Shown: piece after piece, positions 1-10,831 of the stretch | Layout of the letters: each line of letters starts with the position of its first letter | Numbering within the stretch: the first letter of the stretch is position 1 | Source: Siphonodentalium dalli | Taxonomy: Eukaryota > Mollusca > Scaphopoda > Gadilida > Siphonodentaliidae | DNA length: 64,000 bases | Reading direction: 5' to 3' | NCBI GenBank assembly: GCA_032622095.1 | Contig: CP136069.1 | Span: 101,398,278 to 101,462,277 of the forward strand | Notes under the pieces: model-generated | What the model was told of the DNA's origin: nothing | Database searches by the model: none | Seen by the model: the letters and a program-made list of their open reading frames with translations, nothing else | Translations under genes and position numbers: made by a program

Positions 1-1230
1 GGGGGCACCTGCGGTTTTTTTGTCTGAAGTCATAATTGGTTTGGCTTCCAGATACAGGAGGGACAAGTGTAAGGAGGCGTGTCTCGCTTAAGCATTTTGA
101 AAAATTGATTAGTTTTGCCTTTTCTCTTCTGCTCGAAAGTGTGTCACAGCCGGTTTCTCGTAATAAAGATTCCTTACTACAGCTTCTAGTTGCCCCTGTG
201 ACCAATGGCGCGGCTTCATATTGGATGTCTTCGAGATGGCTTGCATCCTCATCTGTATAATTATCCCATTCTGGGGAAGCATATTCCTTTAAGATATTCC
301 TTTAAGATATGTAAGATAAATATGGTTCTCCTGCCCAAAATGAATTTATACTTCCTCAGTATATAAAGTCGACTTGCAGCTCGATTTTCAATATCAATTA
401 TATGATCATGCCATGTACCATCCCCATTAACAGTTAGACCAATGTGCTTATATGTTTCAATGTCTTCAATATTCTGCCCAGACAGCTGAAGTGTTGGGTG
501 GTCGATAGCGTTGTTTTCCCATGATATCAGAAGTGACTCTGTTTTGATGGGATTGAATATAACTTGCCATTTTGGCGACCCCTCGAATATCAACCTGATA
601 TCGTTGTTAATAACTTCTGTGGCCAATATGGGGTCTTCAATCGAAAGATATAGATACGTATCGTCAACAAAAAGCCTTATATTGCTCGTAACATTTTCTA
701 CAATGTCGTTAATGTAGACTAAAAATACTCATACTCTTTAGGTACTATATATACCTTAACATAATTTTTTCTAAAAATCTACCCTGGGGCACACCAACTG
801 AGACACACTTCCAGCTTGAATTGGAATTTGAAACAATTACTCGCTGCTGTCTATTATCTAAGTACTTTTCCAAAAGATCGTATGTCGCGCCGATAATTCC
901 CATACTTTTGAGTTTAAACATAAGACCGCGGTGCCATACCTTATCAAAAGCCTTGCTAACGTCGCAAAACAGATATCTAACTCCTTTACCGCTATCAAGT
1001 GAAGATATTATGTAATGATAGACGTCTGTTAACTGAAAGACTGTGCTGTCATTAGGGGTGAATCCTGACTGAAGATTTAGGAGAGTTAGGAGATTGTTGG
1101 TCCTGAAGTATTTATTCATGTGAGAGTAGATACACTTTCGAAAAAAATTTACAAGCAACAGAAGTAGTACAGGAGGCTCGTTCGCCCCACATCTAAAAAT
1201 AGATTTTTTGGCGGTAAAATTGTTTGTACT
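1..1230 (-). pseudogene. Non-LTR retrotransposon reverse transcriptase, C-terminal half, copy 1 (broken)
   Basis: Read on the minus strand this is the palm and thumb of an APE-type non-LTR reverse transcriptase (CR1/L2/Jockey-like). Visible motifs are DVSKAFDKVWHRGL (first catalytic Asp), GVPQG, then after a frameshift LFVDDTYLY near 658-671 (the FADD catalytic box, with Val for Ala), then NPIKTESLLIS and YKHIGLTVNGDGTWHDHI of the thumb. The run from 260 down to 1 continues as connection domain in another frame. Frame changes fall just after GVPQG (about 745) and at about 261. The product would copy element RNA at a nicked target, but this copy is dead. Its own C-terminus lies left of the window; the equivalent in copy 2 is at 10865-11300. 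Confidence 0.85.
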
Positions 1231-1239
1231 AAAATATTC

Positions 1240-1411
1240 AAACAAAATTTTTCAAAAACTTCCAAAACTTTCAAAAATTTCAAAAATTTCAAAAATTTCA
1301 AAAATTTCAAAAACTTCAAAAATTTCAAAAATTTCAAAAACTTCAAAAATTTCAAAAACTTCAAAAATTTCAAAAATTTCAAAAAATTTCCAAAACTTCA
1401 CAAATTTCAAT
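1240..1411. repeat. TTCAAAAA-type microsatellite, copy 1
   Basis: An uninterrupted run of ttcaaaaattt / ttcaaaaac units. It separates the retrotransposon RT remnant from the stretch leading to the inverted-repeat element. Unit number and order differ from the equivalent run at 12554-12731, as expected for slippage after duplication. Confidence 0.9.
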
Positions 1412-1596
1412 ATAATGAAGATGACGAGCAACCAATTTTCGACTGGCCTGAGGCATTACGTTATGGAATGAATAACGACAGCGGATCAGAATGTGATCAT
1501 ACACGCAATAATATAAGTTACTTTGATGTTGTTGTTATGAATAGAATTTTATCAACCTTACGTATTAACAGTTTATTGAGTTATGCATACATATAG
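1411..1596 (+). other. Coding-like stretch of about 61 codons, origin unknown
   Basis: On the plus strand a frame without stops runs from the end of the microsatellite to a TAG near 1596. It reads YNEDDEQPIFDWPEALRYGM and continues through an NNDSGSECDH stretch to FDVVVMNRI. The acidic, Trp/Pro-containing composition looks more like coding sequence than random AT-rich DNA. There is no evident start codon. In copy 2 (near 12870) one T is missing from the tttt run after 'gaatagaa', which shifts the frame. I do not recognise the family. It could be a gene fragment captured between the retrotransposon and the ATPase element. The remaining bases to 1869 show nothing else. Confidence 0.25.
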
Positions 1597-1959
1597 TACG
1601 TCACTTGGACATTTTATCAGTTTATCACGTGATCACTAAATGTGGCAATCGGGTATCCACCGATGCCTGCAATGTATTATTTATAATAATTGGACTCATT
1701 TATCTCACGTAAATAATACTCTTAGTTGTTCCAATAAAATAGTTATCAAATTCGATCACCAATAGATTTGACTGTGGAATATAACGACCTTTAACTTATT
1801 TATCGATCTATGTTAGAACATGGTCTTAACAAAAAACATGACCATAACAAAAATTACCTTACCTTTATGCATGAATCTAATTTGACCATGCATAAATATT
1901 GTCAGCTTATCATTGGATTTACTCATCAGCCGATAAGCTCAGGTACAATTGTATCATGT

Positions 1960-2175
1960 TTACATGGACTGACTGCGGTCATAGCGTGACGAGCAAAATG
2001 TGATGTTTACACACTTAAGCTCTGGATAAACAATACATATCGCATTTGAATGAATTTCTGGAATGTAGGTTAGCCATGCGTTCACAGACACTGGAATAAA
2101 ATAGTTACTGACTATAGAGAAGTATGACCTTGTACGTAAATAATAAAGCGCGTGATCGAGTCTATTCATTCTCAA
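1960..2175 (-). CDS. Hypothetical 71-aa ORF conserved in three element copies
   Basis: An ORF near the outer end of the left arm, beginning MRMNRLDHALYYLRTRSYFS and ending FCSSRYDRSQSM. The same ORF is open in the left arm of copy 2 (13281-13496) and, inverted, in the right arm (18920-19135), with only a few substitutions. I recognise no domain. It lies downstream of the C2H2 gene on the same strand, so it could be a third gene of the element or the tail of a larger broken gene. Conservation could also simply reflect young age. Confidence 0.35.
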   Translation of the reverse strand: MRMNRLDHALYYLRTRSYFSIVSNYFIPVSVNAWLTYIPEIHSNAICIVYPELKCVNITFCSSRYDRSQSM

Positions 2176-2863
2176 TAATAGATCGTCATTTAGTCAAAAC
2201 AGTATGATGTCCTTTATCCCCCACACATTGGAGCCACACATTGTCACACCGAGGTACGCCATCTTGATTGCTTTCAAAAATAGTGCAACTTACCTGTTGG
2301 TAATACACGAATGAAGAGCGTTTAACTGATACGAAATTACTACACGAATGAACTGAGTCTTGACATTTATATTTCACATCTTTCTTAAATGTTCCAACAC
2401 ATACATACATAGACATAGTGTTATACAGTCTTATATGTACACACGCTACGACACCAGTAAAGGTGGACACTACTCTCACGATGTGACAACATATACAGAC
2501 GTAGGCATAGTGTTATACAGTCTTCTATGTACCAACGCTATGACATAATTAAAGGGGGATAATGCACGCACGGTGTGGAATGTTAAAGTGACACGAAACA
2601 AGGGACGTGATGCAATATTGGTGTTTGAATATTAAAGGAACACAATGCGCTCTAAAGGGACACACGGCACTCATTTTGAATGATTGTTAACAATACAAGC
2701 GCAGTGGGTGAAAGTTAAAATGACACAGAACAATATTTAAAGTTCAAATTTTCGGGCTCTTAATGTACCATTTATGTATCGTTTCTCGCTCTACAATCGC
2801 TCCTCCCCGCTTATAGATATATAACGAAGACGAGAATATCATGTTGATGAAGTTTATTGAAAT

Positions 2864-3604
2864 TTAGTCGTCCGAATTGTCATCACTTTCGTCAGAAGTG
2901 TCATTTGTTTCGTCCATGAATTTTTCTAGCATCGGTTTGTACTTTAATATTGACATTTTCACTGCATCACATTCTCCATAACCATTATTCAAATATTTGT
3001 CGACTTTATCCATGATTCTGTTGTGCAGAGTCCCATTGCGCAGCTGTAGATACGCAAATATTGTCCAAGCATAACCATTCATAAATTGCTTCATATCTTT
3101 ACTGTTAAGGTCCTTGTAAGCTTGTTCTTTTGCTTCTGTTTCTTTCGAACCATTTTCCTTATACGTGCCCACTTTATCACTCCATTCCTCATGTTTTTTA
3201 TCTCTACTCTCATCACACAAACTTTTGAAGTATTCATCTTCATTCAATTTAATTTTCTTATTCTGACTATCATCCGTGTCCTCAGTTAATTTTCGTTTTA
3301 ACTTATTTTCTTGACACCAGTTTTTTACGTGTCTCTGAACATCATAATGATCTTCGAACAAAAGCCTGCAGTCATTACAAGGGTACGACATGTCTTCTCG
3401 AATGTCTATGTTTTGACGGTTCTTCTTATTAATTTCATCGAGCTCACCAGGTGGCCTTATGTCGTTAGTATAGTCATTATGTTGACCCTGGGGCACAATA
3501 TAATTATATGCTATGCCCTTCTGTTGACCAGGGAGTTCTCTGTCATCGTATTTCATCGCATTCTGTTGACCCTGGGTCTCAGTGTCTTTTGTATGTTTTT
3601 TCAT
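2864..3604 (-). CDS. C2H2 zinc-finger protein with acidic tail, element-encoded (246 aa)
   Basis: This is the most complete of three copies of the second element gene. The N-terminal third contains repeated QQ..MKYDD/GQQ motifs. A C2H2-type unit sits near residues 73-95 (YPCNDCRLLF, then HVKNWC; Cys-x2-Cys with a His/Cys pair). A Lys-rich stretch with KKIKLN looks like a nuclear localisation signal. The last 20 residues are almost all Asp, Ser and Glu. In the intact right arm its ATG overlaps the ATPase stop as ATGA (18164-18167), so the two ORFs may be translationally coupled or be one gene broken by a single frameshift. Here the ATPase ORF stops early at 3665. The function is unknown; nucleic-acid binding is inferred from the finger. 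Confidence 0.55.
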   Translation of the reverse strand: MKKHTKDTETQGQQNAMKYDDRELPGQQKGIAYNYIVPQGQHNDYTNDIRPPGELDEINKKNRQNIDIREDMSYPCNDCRLLFEDHYDVQRHVKNWCQENKLKRKLTEDTDDSQNKKIKLNEDEYFKSLCDESRDKKHEEWSDKVGTYKENGSKETEAKEQAYKDLNSKDMKQFMNGYAWTIFAYLQLRNGTLHNRIMDKVDKYLNNGYGECDAVKMSILKYKPMLEKFMDETNDTSDESDDNSDD

Positions 3605-3664
3605 CCCATTCTGTTCATCTGGGTGTTCTCTGTCTTTTGGAGATTATATTTCATGCCATTCCAT

Positions 3665-4513
3665 TCACCCATATGTTGCGGCTTTTAAATCCACCAGTAG
3701 GTAACCGTACGGTTCACTCGTCGCTTCCGAAAACTCTCGAACCATACGCTGAGGACATTCAGGATACATCTGTCTTGATAATGTTGAAATTAATCCCTTG
3801 TCGATTGGGTTATTGAACAATACCAAATATTGACAATTTCGTCGTTGCGTTGGATCTTTGTTGTAGTAGAAATTCTGGTTCAAACTTATCAAAGATAAGT
3901 TCAAATGGTGACTTCCTTCGGAATGCAAATCATTAACTCTCTGGTCTTTTGACGAAGTTTGCATCACGTCATCGAGTATAACTAGATTTTTATACCGGGG
4001 GTTGATAAGAGAATCCAAGTTTGCTGGTATTCCTCGTATAAAGTTGACATGAGGGGTGACGGTATACTTTATTTCGTCATATAGGGGCTGCCAATATTTA
4101 TAAAACCATATTATTCTGTCAGGTGCGGGCGATATTTTTGAGGCAGACTTTTGTAGCAAGGTTTTCACGAAGTACGTCTTCCCACTAGATGTCGGTCCAC
4201 TTACACATGCCGTGAATGGATGCTTGAAAATAAAATCTTCCTGGATTTTAGCCATTGGATCATCAAAGCAGGATGTTATGTCGCTTGGTGGCTGTTGTTG
4301 TTGTTGTTGTTGTTGTTGTTGGTGGTGGTGTTGTTGTTGTTGTTGTTGTTGTGGCTGATGATACTGTTGTTGTTGTTGTTGTTGTTGTGGCTGATGATAC
4401 TGTTGTTGTTGTTGTTGTTGTTGTTCTGAAGGCGTGTGTTTAACTTTGATATGACGCTTCAAACTATCTTGCCAAGCATAGACACTTAAGCACTCTTCAC
4501 ATTGATACTTCAT
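3665..4513 (-). CDS. C2H2-Q-rich-P-loop packaging-type ATPase, C-terminus lost (copy 1 left arm)
   Basis: Domains in order: a C2H2 finger at about residues 4-26 (CEEC then HIKVKH); a Gln/His-rich linker from CAG/CAA repeats at about 30-75; and an ATPase domain with Walker A GPTSSGKT, Walker B LVILDD and a sensor-like LSLISLNQNF. The line ending FSEATSEPYGYLLVDLKAAT is typical of A32/FtsK-HerA-type genome-packaging ATPases of Polintons, adintoviruses and relatives. The ATG at 4513 directly precedes the finger. About 53 bp between two 'caaca' repeats are missing here relative to the right arm, shifting the frame and giving a stop two codons later. ATPase-core motifs are intact, but the C-terminal extension is lost. 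The lineage is inferred from motifs. Confidence 0.65.
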   Translation of the reverse strand: MKYQCEECLSVYAWQDSLKRHIKVKHTPSEQQQQQQQQYHQPQQQQQQQQYHQPQQQQQQQHHHQQQQQQQQQQPPSDITSCFDDPMAKIQEDFIFKHPFTACVSGPTSSGKTYFVKTLLQKSASKISPAPDRIIWFYKYWQPLYDEIKYTVTPHVNFIRGIPANLDSLINPRYKNLVILDDVMQTSSKDQRVNDLHSEGSHHLNLSLISLNQNFYYNKDPTQRRNCQYLVLFNNPIDKGLISTLSRQMYPECPQRMVREFSEATSEPYGYLLVDLKAATYG

Positions 4514-6398
4514 TTTCCTATATAATCAGTGAAATCGAGCGTTCTTCTATGCACCTATATTTATATAGAACAGAAACAAGGGAAACGTGGTGGACTAGTT
4601 AACTAGTTCAGGCTGTCGTTCACAACGTCTCTTAGTGTTGTTTGTACTGGATACAAATTTATCACATTGGCTACAATACAACCTACCTATCCAAATGTCA
4701 ATGCAATTATGAGTGATTTCAATATGAACACTCTATTATATAGATATGTGTAACCTGGTGACATGATGAAATCGATTGTGTACTGAGTTGACCTCCGGCT
4801 TCGTGCCGATTGTGTACTGAGCTGACACCGTGGATAAATTGACCAATGACTGCTATTGTATCCTTTGACAGATATGCGTGCGCAGACTCGTTTGATGTTC
4901 GCTATCGCATTGCTATGTTTTAATAGCCGAGACTTCACTTCTCGTCTGACTCTCTTACCGACAAGACCTGTTGATTCCACGTCTACACAGTGCTTCTCCG
5001 GCAGACGTTATATATAACGGGTCGAAACATGATATGACATGCGCTTAGCATGGCATATAGTCAGCAATCTGCAACTGAAGATGGTCTTATCAAAACATTT
5101 TGGCATCTTTTTAACTCATTGGGAGAATGTTTCAAAAATTTATAAATTCTACTTTTGGCATTAAATGATTCTGATTTTGAAGGGTACGTTCTAAAACTAT
5201 TTTCAAAATTCCAATAAACCGCTCCGGGATCCAGCTTCCACCTCAAAATTCATGTCATCAGAACGAGGGAGCAATTTGTCTGCGAGAAATTGGGACCTTG
5301 GTCATCATCACATTTAGCCTCGAATCTTCTTTAATATGCCTATAGCAGACAACCTCCCCTTTCTTTTGACATCCATATATGTGTGCACCACCTTCATTAT
5401 GTGGGAAAATTATGTGACGGATAGGTTGTGAGCTATTGTTTCTTTCACTATTCTTATTTTGATGGATAGAAAGGCTTTGTGGTTCGTTACGACCGTCAGT
5501 CCGTCCTCCGTTCTGGCGATACTTATGAATTAACTCATGAAATAACACGGGGATATTTGCGGATTGTACAGCGAAATGTTCCAGGTTCGACACCATAGGA
5601 TAGGATAGGATATTTTATTTTAATATACATATATCATTGCATAATACATTTAACAAATATTGTATTGTATATTCGATGGGTGGCATAGTCAGGCTAGACT
5701 GTCTTACTGCCACCATATGATATATACATATAGGCGGCGACATAACAAACGGCACGGCATCGGAAAGATATCGCGGGAATTCGGCCATTTTCGGAAAAGT
5801 TCGTTACTTCCCATTGATGACGGACATGCTACAATTATACAACGGGAACGCGGCCAATTTGAATTTTCGGACAGGTTCTATACCTCCCAAATTTGACGGA
5901 CATACCACAACTATGATTCTTCGGTCCAAGAGATCATTATTGATTGATATAACCTATACATAGTCCGGGGAATTTTGTGATATGCATATAATACTAAAAT
6001 ATCAGCCACGGAGATATAAACGTGGCTGTTATGATAACGCGGGAATCTGTAAAATATAGTAATTCGTGCGGCCGCTGCGATCTCGGTGGATTCCGATACC
6101 TCTCGCTGACAACAACGGCACCTCCGAAGATTATATAAACAAAATAACCTGGCCACGATTGCGAGTGGGATTAAAAGTTGCACATGTTGTGCTTTGTAAG
6201 TAATTCATGAGATTCAGGGTTCTCTACAATTTTATTTATACTATTTTTATTTTTGACTGGCTAAAACTGCTCTGACGGCAGACTGTCTGTTCATCATTAG
6301 CGGAATGTAAGCTTCTGGTGAGCAAGGCAGGGCACCTTGTTTGTGGGCCCAGGACACTGTGGCATCACCCGTTGCTCATTCTGAATATGGGCACCATA
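4514..6398. other. Loop of the inverted-repeat element, copy 1; no recognised gene
   Basis: Between the ATPase start and the right arm I find no recognisable gene. ORFs at 4687-4980, 5061-5246 and 5258-5596 (minus) have no known motifs, and their only support is an identical duplicate in copy 2. 4780-4815 contains a local direct repeat of 'gattgtgtactgag'. 5740-5900 holds two related roughly 70-bp units (cggccattttcgg... / cggccaatttgaattttcgg...), each ending near 'gacggacat'. A retroelement-like 3' tail lies at 5590-5720. Confidence 0.5.
5590..5720 (-). other. Possible retroelement 3' end with ATCCT tail (copy 1)
   Basis: Read on the minus strand the segment runs from AT-rich 3'-UTR-like sequence through TTAAAATAAAATATCCTATC to a short (ATCCT)n run at 5591-5612. 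Pentanucleotide tails are seen at two other, better supported non-LTR 3' ends in this window (ATTCT at 56903, ATCTC at 53399). No coding remnant is attached, so it may be a 5'-truncated copy or a SINE-like derivative. The identical duplicate is at 16884-17014. Confidence 0.35.
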
Positions 6399-6873
6399 AA
6401 ACTTGGATTCTCTTATCAACCCCCGGTATAAAAATCTAGTTATACTCGATGACTTGATGCAAACTTCGTCAAAAGACCAGAGAGTTAATGATTTGCATTC
6501 CGAAGGAAGTCACCATTTGAACTTATCTTTGATAAGTTTGAACCAGAATTTCTACTACAACAAAGATCCAACGCAACGACGAAATTGTCAATATTTGGTA
6601 TTGTTCAATAACCCAATCGACAAGGGATTAATTTCAACATTATCAAGACAGATGTATCCTGAATGTCCTCAGCGTATGGTTCGAGAGTTTTCGGAAGCGA
6701 CGAGTGAACCGTACGGTTACCTACTGGTGGATTTAAAAGCCGCAACACCGGACACATTACGTCTGCGACAGAATGTACTAAAAGAGGACACAAACCAACA
6801 TATGGGTGAATGGAATGGCATGAAATATAATCTCCAAAAGACAGAGAACACCCAGATGAACAGAATGGGATGA
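6399..6873 (+). pseudogene. ATPase 3' part, right arm of copy 1
   Basis: This is the reverse complement of the left-arm ATPase starting at its DSLINPRYKNLV line. It keeps Walker B (LVILDDLM; left arm has DDVM), the sensor region and, unlike the left arm, the undeleted C-terminus with TLRLRQNVL and a Gln/Asn-rich end. It lacks the finger, Q-linker and Walker A, so it cannot code for an active ATPase. The sequence diverges from copy 2 just after the stop, at 6902. Confidence 0.7.
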
Positions 6874-6902
6874 AAAAACATACAAAAGACACTGAGACCC
6901 AG

Positions 6903-8342
6903 CAGTATTGACATTACCCTTAAAACCACTACACGTTCACGTAGGTGATGGCTCACGAATTGTAGGTAGTGGGGTCTTTACGGTTTTATTAACAAATGAC
7001 TGATTGGTATAGGTAGGGCTACTACATGTACATGTATTATCATTTGCTTTCCCCTTGTCAAAGTCTACTAATTTTCCCTTTCGATTCTCATTGGAACCAA
7101 TTATAAACCTCAAACACAGAGGCATGGTCGTCTAAGATAAACGAGATCCCACTGCTCTTCACTTCTATGAAACGTGGGATTTGTGCCAAGTATCACGCAT
7201 CCCGACGCTTGTGAAAATATCAGCCGCTATAGGAGGGCTGACATGTGGAAGATTCTGTAATTCAGCATTACCTGCCGAATTTATACAAATTCTGTCCCTA
7301 TTATACTAATTGGTTTTAACACCGGAAAATGTTCACTAGGAATATGCTAAGCAATTTTACCAAAATTTCCCAGTAGAAAACAATCCAAATTTAATAACTT
7401 TAATACTTACTTAAAGAAGAATTTATTTTTTAATTCAAAATACACAATACGCGAAACAATGACGATCAAACTACAAGAGCGAAATAGTTTCCATCTTCTG
7501 TCTTCTGTCAAATAAATTTCGAGTATTGATGATTAAGAAATTACACCCACTGGAAAACCTGTACGATATTACTCAACGTACGATATTCCAGCGATAACAA
7601 TGCACGTGGCAAGTTAGGCGAGAAGAAATTTCACTTCAATAACAATGTACAATGGTGTGATTAAAGGTTACTAAAATTAATTACAAAACAACATTCTCCA
7701 CTCTGGAAGCCTGGTGGAAAATCCTAACTTTTAAGCAAAAATTTCATTCCAGAAACCATGTGGAAATTTCTAACTTTTTCTACACTCTTTCCCAACAAAA
7801 ACGAAAAAACTAGAGCATGCCAGGTGTACAAAGCTATGAGAAGCCATTGAAACACGCATGGTATTAGCAATTAAAGCGAAAAAACAATGAATTACAAAGC
7901 AAAAGATAAACCACGGCGAGTCACGTGGGAATTGCGGTCAGTTTTATGTTTAATTTTATCCCGTAAAAAGCATCAATTATTGACGACAAACGCCAGTATT
8001 GTAAAAATTAGGCGCTACATATTAATAGCTTACAATAGAATATATAATAATTATAATACTCACAAATGGTACATGTAGAAATGACATCAGACGGCAATAG
8101 ATTGAAGATCAATAAACAGCAAATAATAAAAGTCTCATTGTGTTCTGACCTCCGTGAACCGGTGGCTTCCTTTTTGAGCACCGGTTTCTCCGTCACTTCC
8201 GGAAGTTCCGGTCTTATATTAATGCACCATTTATACAACATATGTACCTTTATGTTATAAAATATTTTGCATTGTCATATATCGTCATGTTTAATGTAAT
8301 GTGTGGACTGTATATTATGTATGTTGTATATTGTGCTGAGAG
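6903..8342. other. No recognised feature
   Basis: AT-rich single-copy-looking sequence between the truncated copy 1 and a poly-G tract. I see no gene, retroelement motif or internal repeat. ORFs at 7887-8078 and 8066-8260 have no recognisable content. Confidence 0.5.
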
Positions 8343-8470
8343 AAGACCGGCCCAACCGGGGGGGGGGGGGGGGTCTGCATTTTTTTCCCGAACACTAGGG
8401 GGAGTGGGTGGGTGGTTCAGCAGCCCGGCTAACACAATTTTTCCTGGCTCTGTAAAAAAATTTCCTATAC
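8343..8470. repeat. Poly-G low-complexity repeat unit
   Basis: An accggg-to-poly-G run of about 16 G is followed by tctgcatttttttcccgaac and ggtgggtggt. The same style (poly-G/C, cccg/ccgg words, ggtgggtgg, long A/T runs) recurs at 34860-34980 and, inverted, at 35235-35385. This points to a dispersed short repeat family rather than a gene. Confidence 0.4.
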
Positions 8471-8819
8471 ACATTTTTCTTCAAAATAATAAGGTTTTAA
8501 GAATGCTTCTATTATGTAATCTGTATGCACTAAACTTTTGGTAGAGGGGTTTGAGTTAACCATCAGATAATAATGAGGGATGACACCAAAGGGTAATAAA
8601 AAGGTCACCTTGCTAAAGTTTTCATAAAGGATCTATCAATGCACATTGACATGGAAAGGCTCAGGTTTAAATAGTTCTATTAAAAATCATTTAATCAACC
8701 TGATATAAAGATAAACATTACACAATAATAGATTCTTCAAATAAATGTAAACTTACAAATAAAAATAGACTATTCAAAAAACCATAATAAAATAAAACAT
8801 AAAGGTGTTAAAACAAACT

Positions 8820-9260
8820 TTAACCGATTTCAACGTTATTCGGTACATGGGTCTAGGATCACCTCTAGATGGGAGCTGTCAAATTTGAACGATTTCCGAT
8901 GAAAAACATGGCCACCGGTATCGATCTTGGATTTTACTCTTTGCATCACTAAATCCTTTAGCATACCATACAGAGCTTATCCCTCATCCAATCATCACCA
9001 AACTTCATATGAATCCTCAGTGTGACCTCTCGACGGGTGCCTACCATTTTTGCCAGCTGCCATCTTGGATTTGATATGACTAAATCCTTTAGCACATCTT
9101 ACAGATCACATGTCTCATCCAATCGTCACCAAACTTCATATCGATCGTCGGTTCGGGGGGACATCAAGGTGGGAGCCTCCCTTTTCCCCCCAAAATTTGT
9201 TCAAAATAAACATGGCAGCCAGCAGCCATCTTGGATTTCAAATGTGAATCCATCAGCATA
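8820..9260. repeat. Degenerate tandem repeat with 'catcttggattt' words
   Basis: About three diverged units of roughly 140-150 bp. Each contains 'ctcatccaatc(a/g)tcaccaaacttcatat', a 'gatgggagc' word and 'ccatcttggattt'. The same family appears, more diverged, at 23920-25210. It looks like a decayed satellite or an element-internal tandem array. ORFs over it are artefacts of the repeat. Confidence 0.6.
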
Positions 9261-9462
9261 ACCTACAGCCCACATTTATGGGAGAATTGCTTTGAAACTT
9301 TACAGCCTTATTGGTAAATCAAAAGTAGCAATGCTTCTATAATCATGATTCAGAACATAGATCGGATAAGATCAGGACAACTAAGTAAAATAGTCGTTTG
9401 AAGCAGTTTGAAGGGGGTGGGTTCCTATCACAGAATTTGAAAAAATAAAAATTAGGGGGTGG

Positions 9463-9562
9463 TGGGTACCTAGTCCAAGTCTTCTCGTACTAAAACCAGC
9501 TAAGATATTTTGATGGCGAGATGCTGGCTTTACTACGAGAAGACTTGGACTAGTGGGTACCC
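9463..9562. repeat. Short hairpin, arms about 38 bp
   Basis: 'gtgggtacctagtccaagtc' running on to 'ccagc' (9463-9500) is the near-perfect reverse complement of 9522-9562, with a loop of about 21 bases. Transcribed, it would form a strong stem-loop. It could be a small foldback element. Confidence 0.7.
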
Positions 9563-9599
9563 AGAGGGCGGGAAAAATACAAAAAGCACCTATATTGTC

Positions 9600-10808
9600 T
9601 GGAATTTTTTTCCTGACCAACCCTGGCCCAACGTTACTTGTTTGTATTTCTTAACACTGTATGTTATACAGTTTAGAAGAATAAACAATAATAACTTCTG
9701 GTTTTGGGGTATCCCAAGATGGACCACGTTCTCCACTTCTTTGAGTGTTTCGCCGAGTTTCCACCTCGTGCTTGCCTTGAACGGTATGTATTTTTGGAAA
9801 AAGATTACTCGAAATTCCAGGTTATAATGTAGTTGTGACATATAGTTAGAATTTTCTTCAAGCCCCCCCCTTCAGAATAAGATAGCAAGCATGTATCATC
9901 GGCTGTGGTGGGGCAACTGCAAGAGACAGCATCGATCTTGAGGTGGAAGATTAATGCCGATATCCACTCAGCATTAAGGTGGATACACACATGCATGTAA
10001 TTTCTGTATGTAAGATCCATGTGGTCCGTGTATTTTACATGGTCACACCAATCATTGATAGCATTAGTCGCCTACGCGCGATCGGACAATGTCAATAGGC
10101 GAGACAAGTGAACAGTTATAAGCCATTATCAAACTAACTGCTATCAAGAAATTTCAGGCCAGTCATAAATTCTTTCATGGATGCCGAAATGAATAAATCC
10201 TGTCTGATATCTGTTCCTGTTTTTCACGAGTTTTAATTAATTTCGAAAAGTGGATTTGAGTCCGTCGATTTTATACTTGATTTGTTTCTCGTCATTTCAG
10301 GGTCATCCAAAATAAAAATAAAATGTGCAGAATTTGAAGCTCGATCTTTTAGGGCGATTGTGATACACGAGTGTTTAATGTCCCATAAACAATCGGATAT
10401 GGTGCTCTCATGACATTGGAATTTACATAACAGTATATGTTTCTCAAACCAAAGGTTGAACAAGTTCCTAACTGTCACAATTTTAGCTTGAATTATAACA
10501 GTTTGGACCATAATCCATGATTGGGGGATGTGGTTGGTTAGTGCAAACAATATTTTATTTCTCAAGTAGGCACATAAATACAAATATAACATACACAAAC
10601 AGACATAAGAGATAAAGGGATCTGGCAGTAAGCCTAGGCTTATTCGTGGCCATTTCCGCGATATAAAATTGCTTCATAATTATTTGGTCTCGAGTGATGA
10701 ATTGTCCGCTCCACAAACACCCGCGAGCATATCCGTGGCTAATCACTGCAGTCCGACACCCCCCCCCCGCATTACATAATTTTGCTGTGAGAGCGCTCTT
10801 TATATGTG
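9600..10808. other. No recognised feature
   Basis: No gene or clear repeat recognised. A poly-C run at 10751 and a C-run at 9865 are the only low-complexity marks. The 3' end of the neighbouring retrotransposon begins at the TA repeat to the right. Confidence 0.45.
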
Positions 10809-10830
10809 ATATATATATATATATATATAT
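10809..10830. repeat. (TA)n at retrotransposon 3' end
   Basis: A run of about eleven TA dinucleotides lies immediately beyond the C-terminal stop of the minus-strand retrotransposon, separated by a short 3' UTR. Its position suggests it is the microsatellite-type 3' tail of that element. Confidence 0.55.
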
Positions 10831-10831
10831 C

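Larger units (their letters stand above)
1..6902. repeat. Direct segmental duplication, copy 1
   Basis: This segment matches 11314-18196 almost base for base in the same orientation. Window base 1 aligns with 11314 and the match stops at 6902/18196, just after a shared 'actgagacccag'. The copies share the same stops and frameshifts in their retrotransposon and ATPase genes, so the decay came before the duplication. Differences are few: scattered substitutions, different lengths of the TTCAAAAA and CAG/CAA repeats, about 145 bp missing near 2245 relative to copy 2, and about 166 bp missing near 14898 relative to copy 1. The left end lies outside the window. A real duplication and an assembly or haplotype artefact cannot be told apart from this sequence alone. 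Confidence 0.95.
1870..6902. mobile_element. Inverted-repeat ATPase/C2H2 element, copy 1 (right arm truncated)
   Basis: The left arm (1870-4022) carries, on the minus strand, the ATPase gene, a second C2H2 gene and a 71-codon ORF. The right arm begins at 6399 as the reverse complement of the ATPase 3' part, but it is cut off at 6902 where the segmental duplication ends. The loop 4023-6398 contains the ATPase 5' end and non-coding sequence. No integrase, polymerase or capsid gene is visible. The gene content suggests descent from a Polinton/adintovirus-like element, reduced to a non-autonomous foldback form. No target-site duplication could be identified. Confidence 0.65.

Noticed and set aside
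1149-1471. ORFs of KFLKFLK or KISKISK repeats
   Set aside because: Produced by the TTCAAAAA microsatellite in each frame; no independent support.
4220-4443. ORFs of poly-Leu or poly-Val opposite the ATPase, resembling membrane segments
   Set aside because: They are antisense readings of the CAG/CAA glutamine repeat in the ATPase gene.
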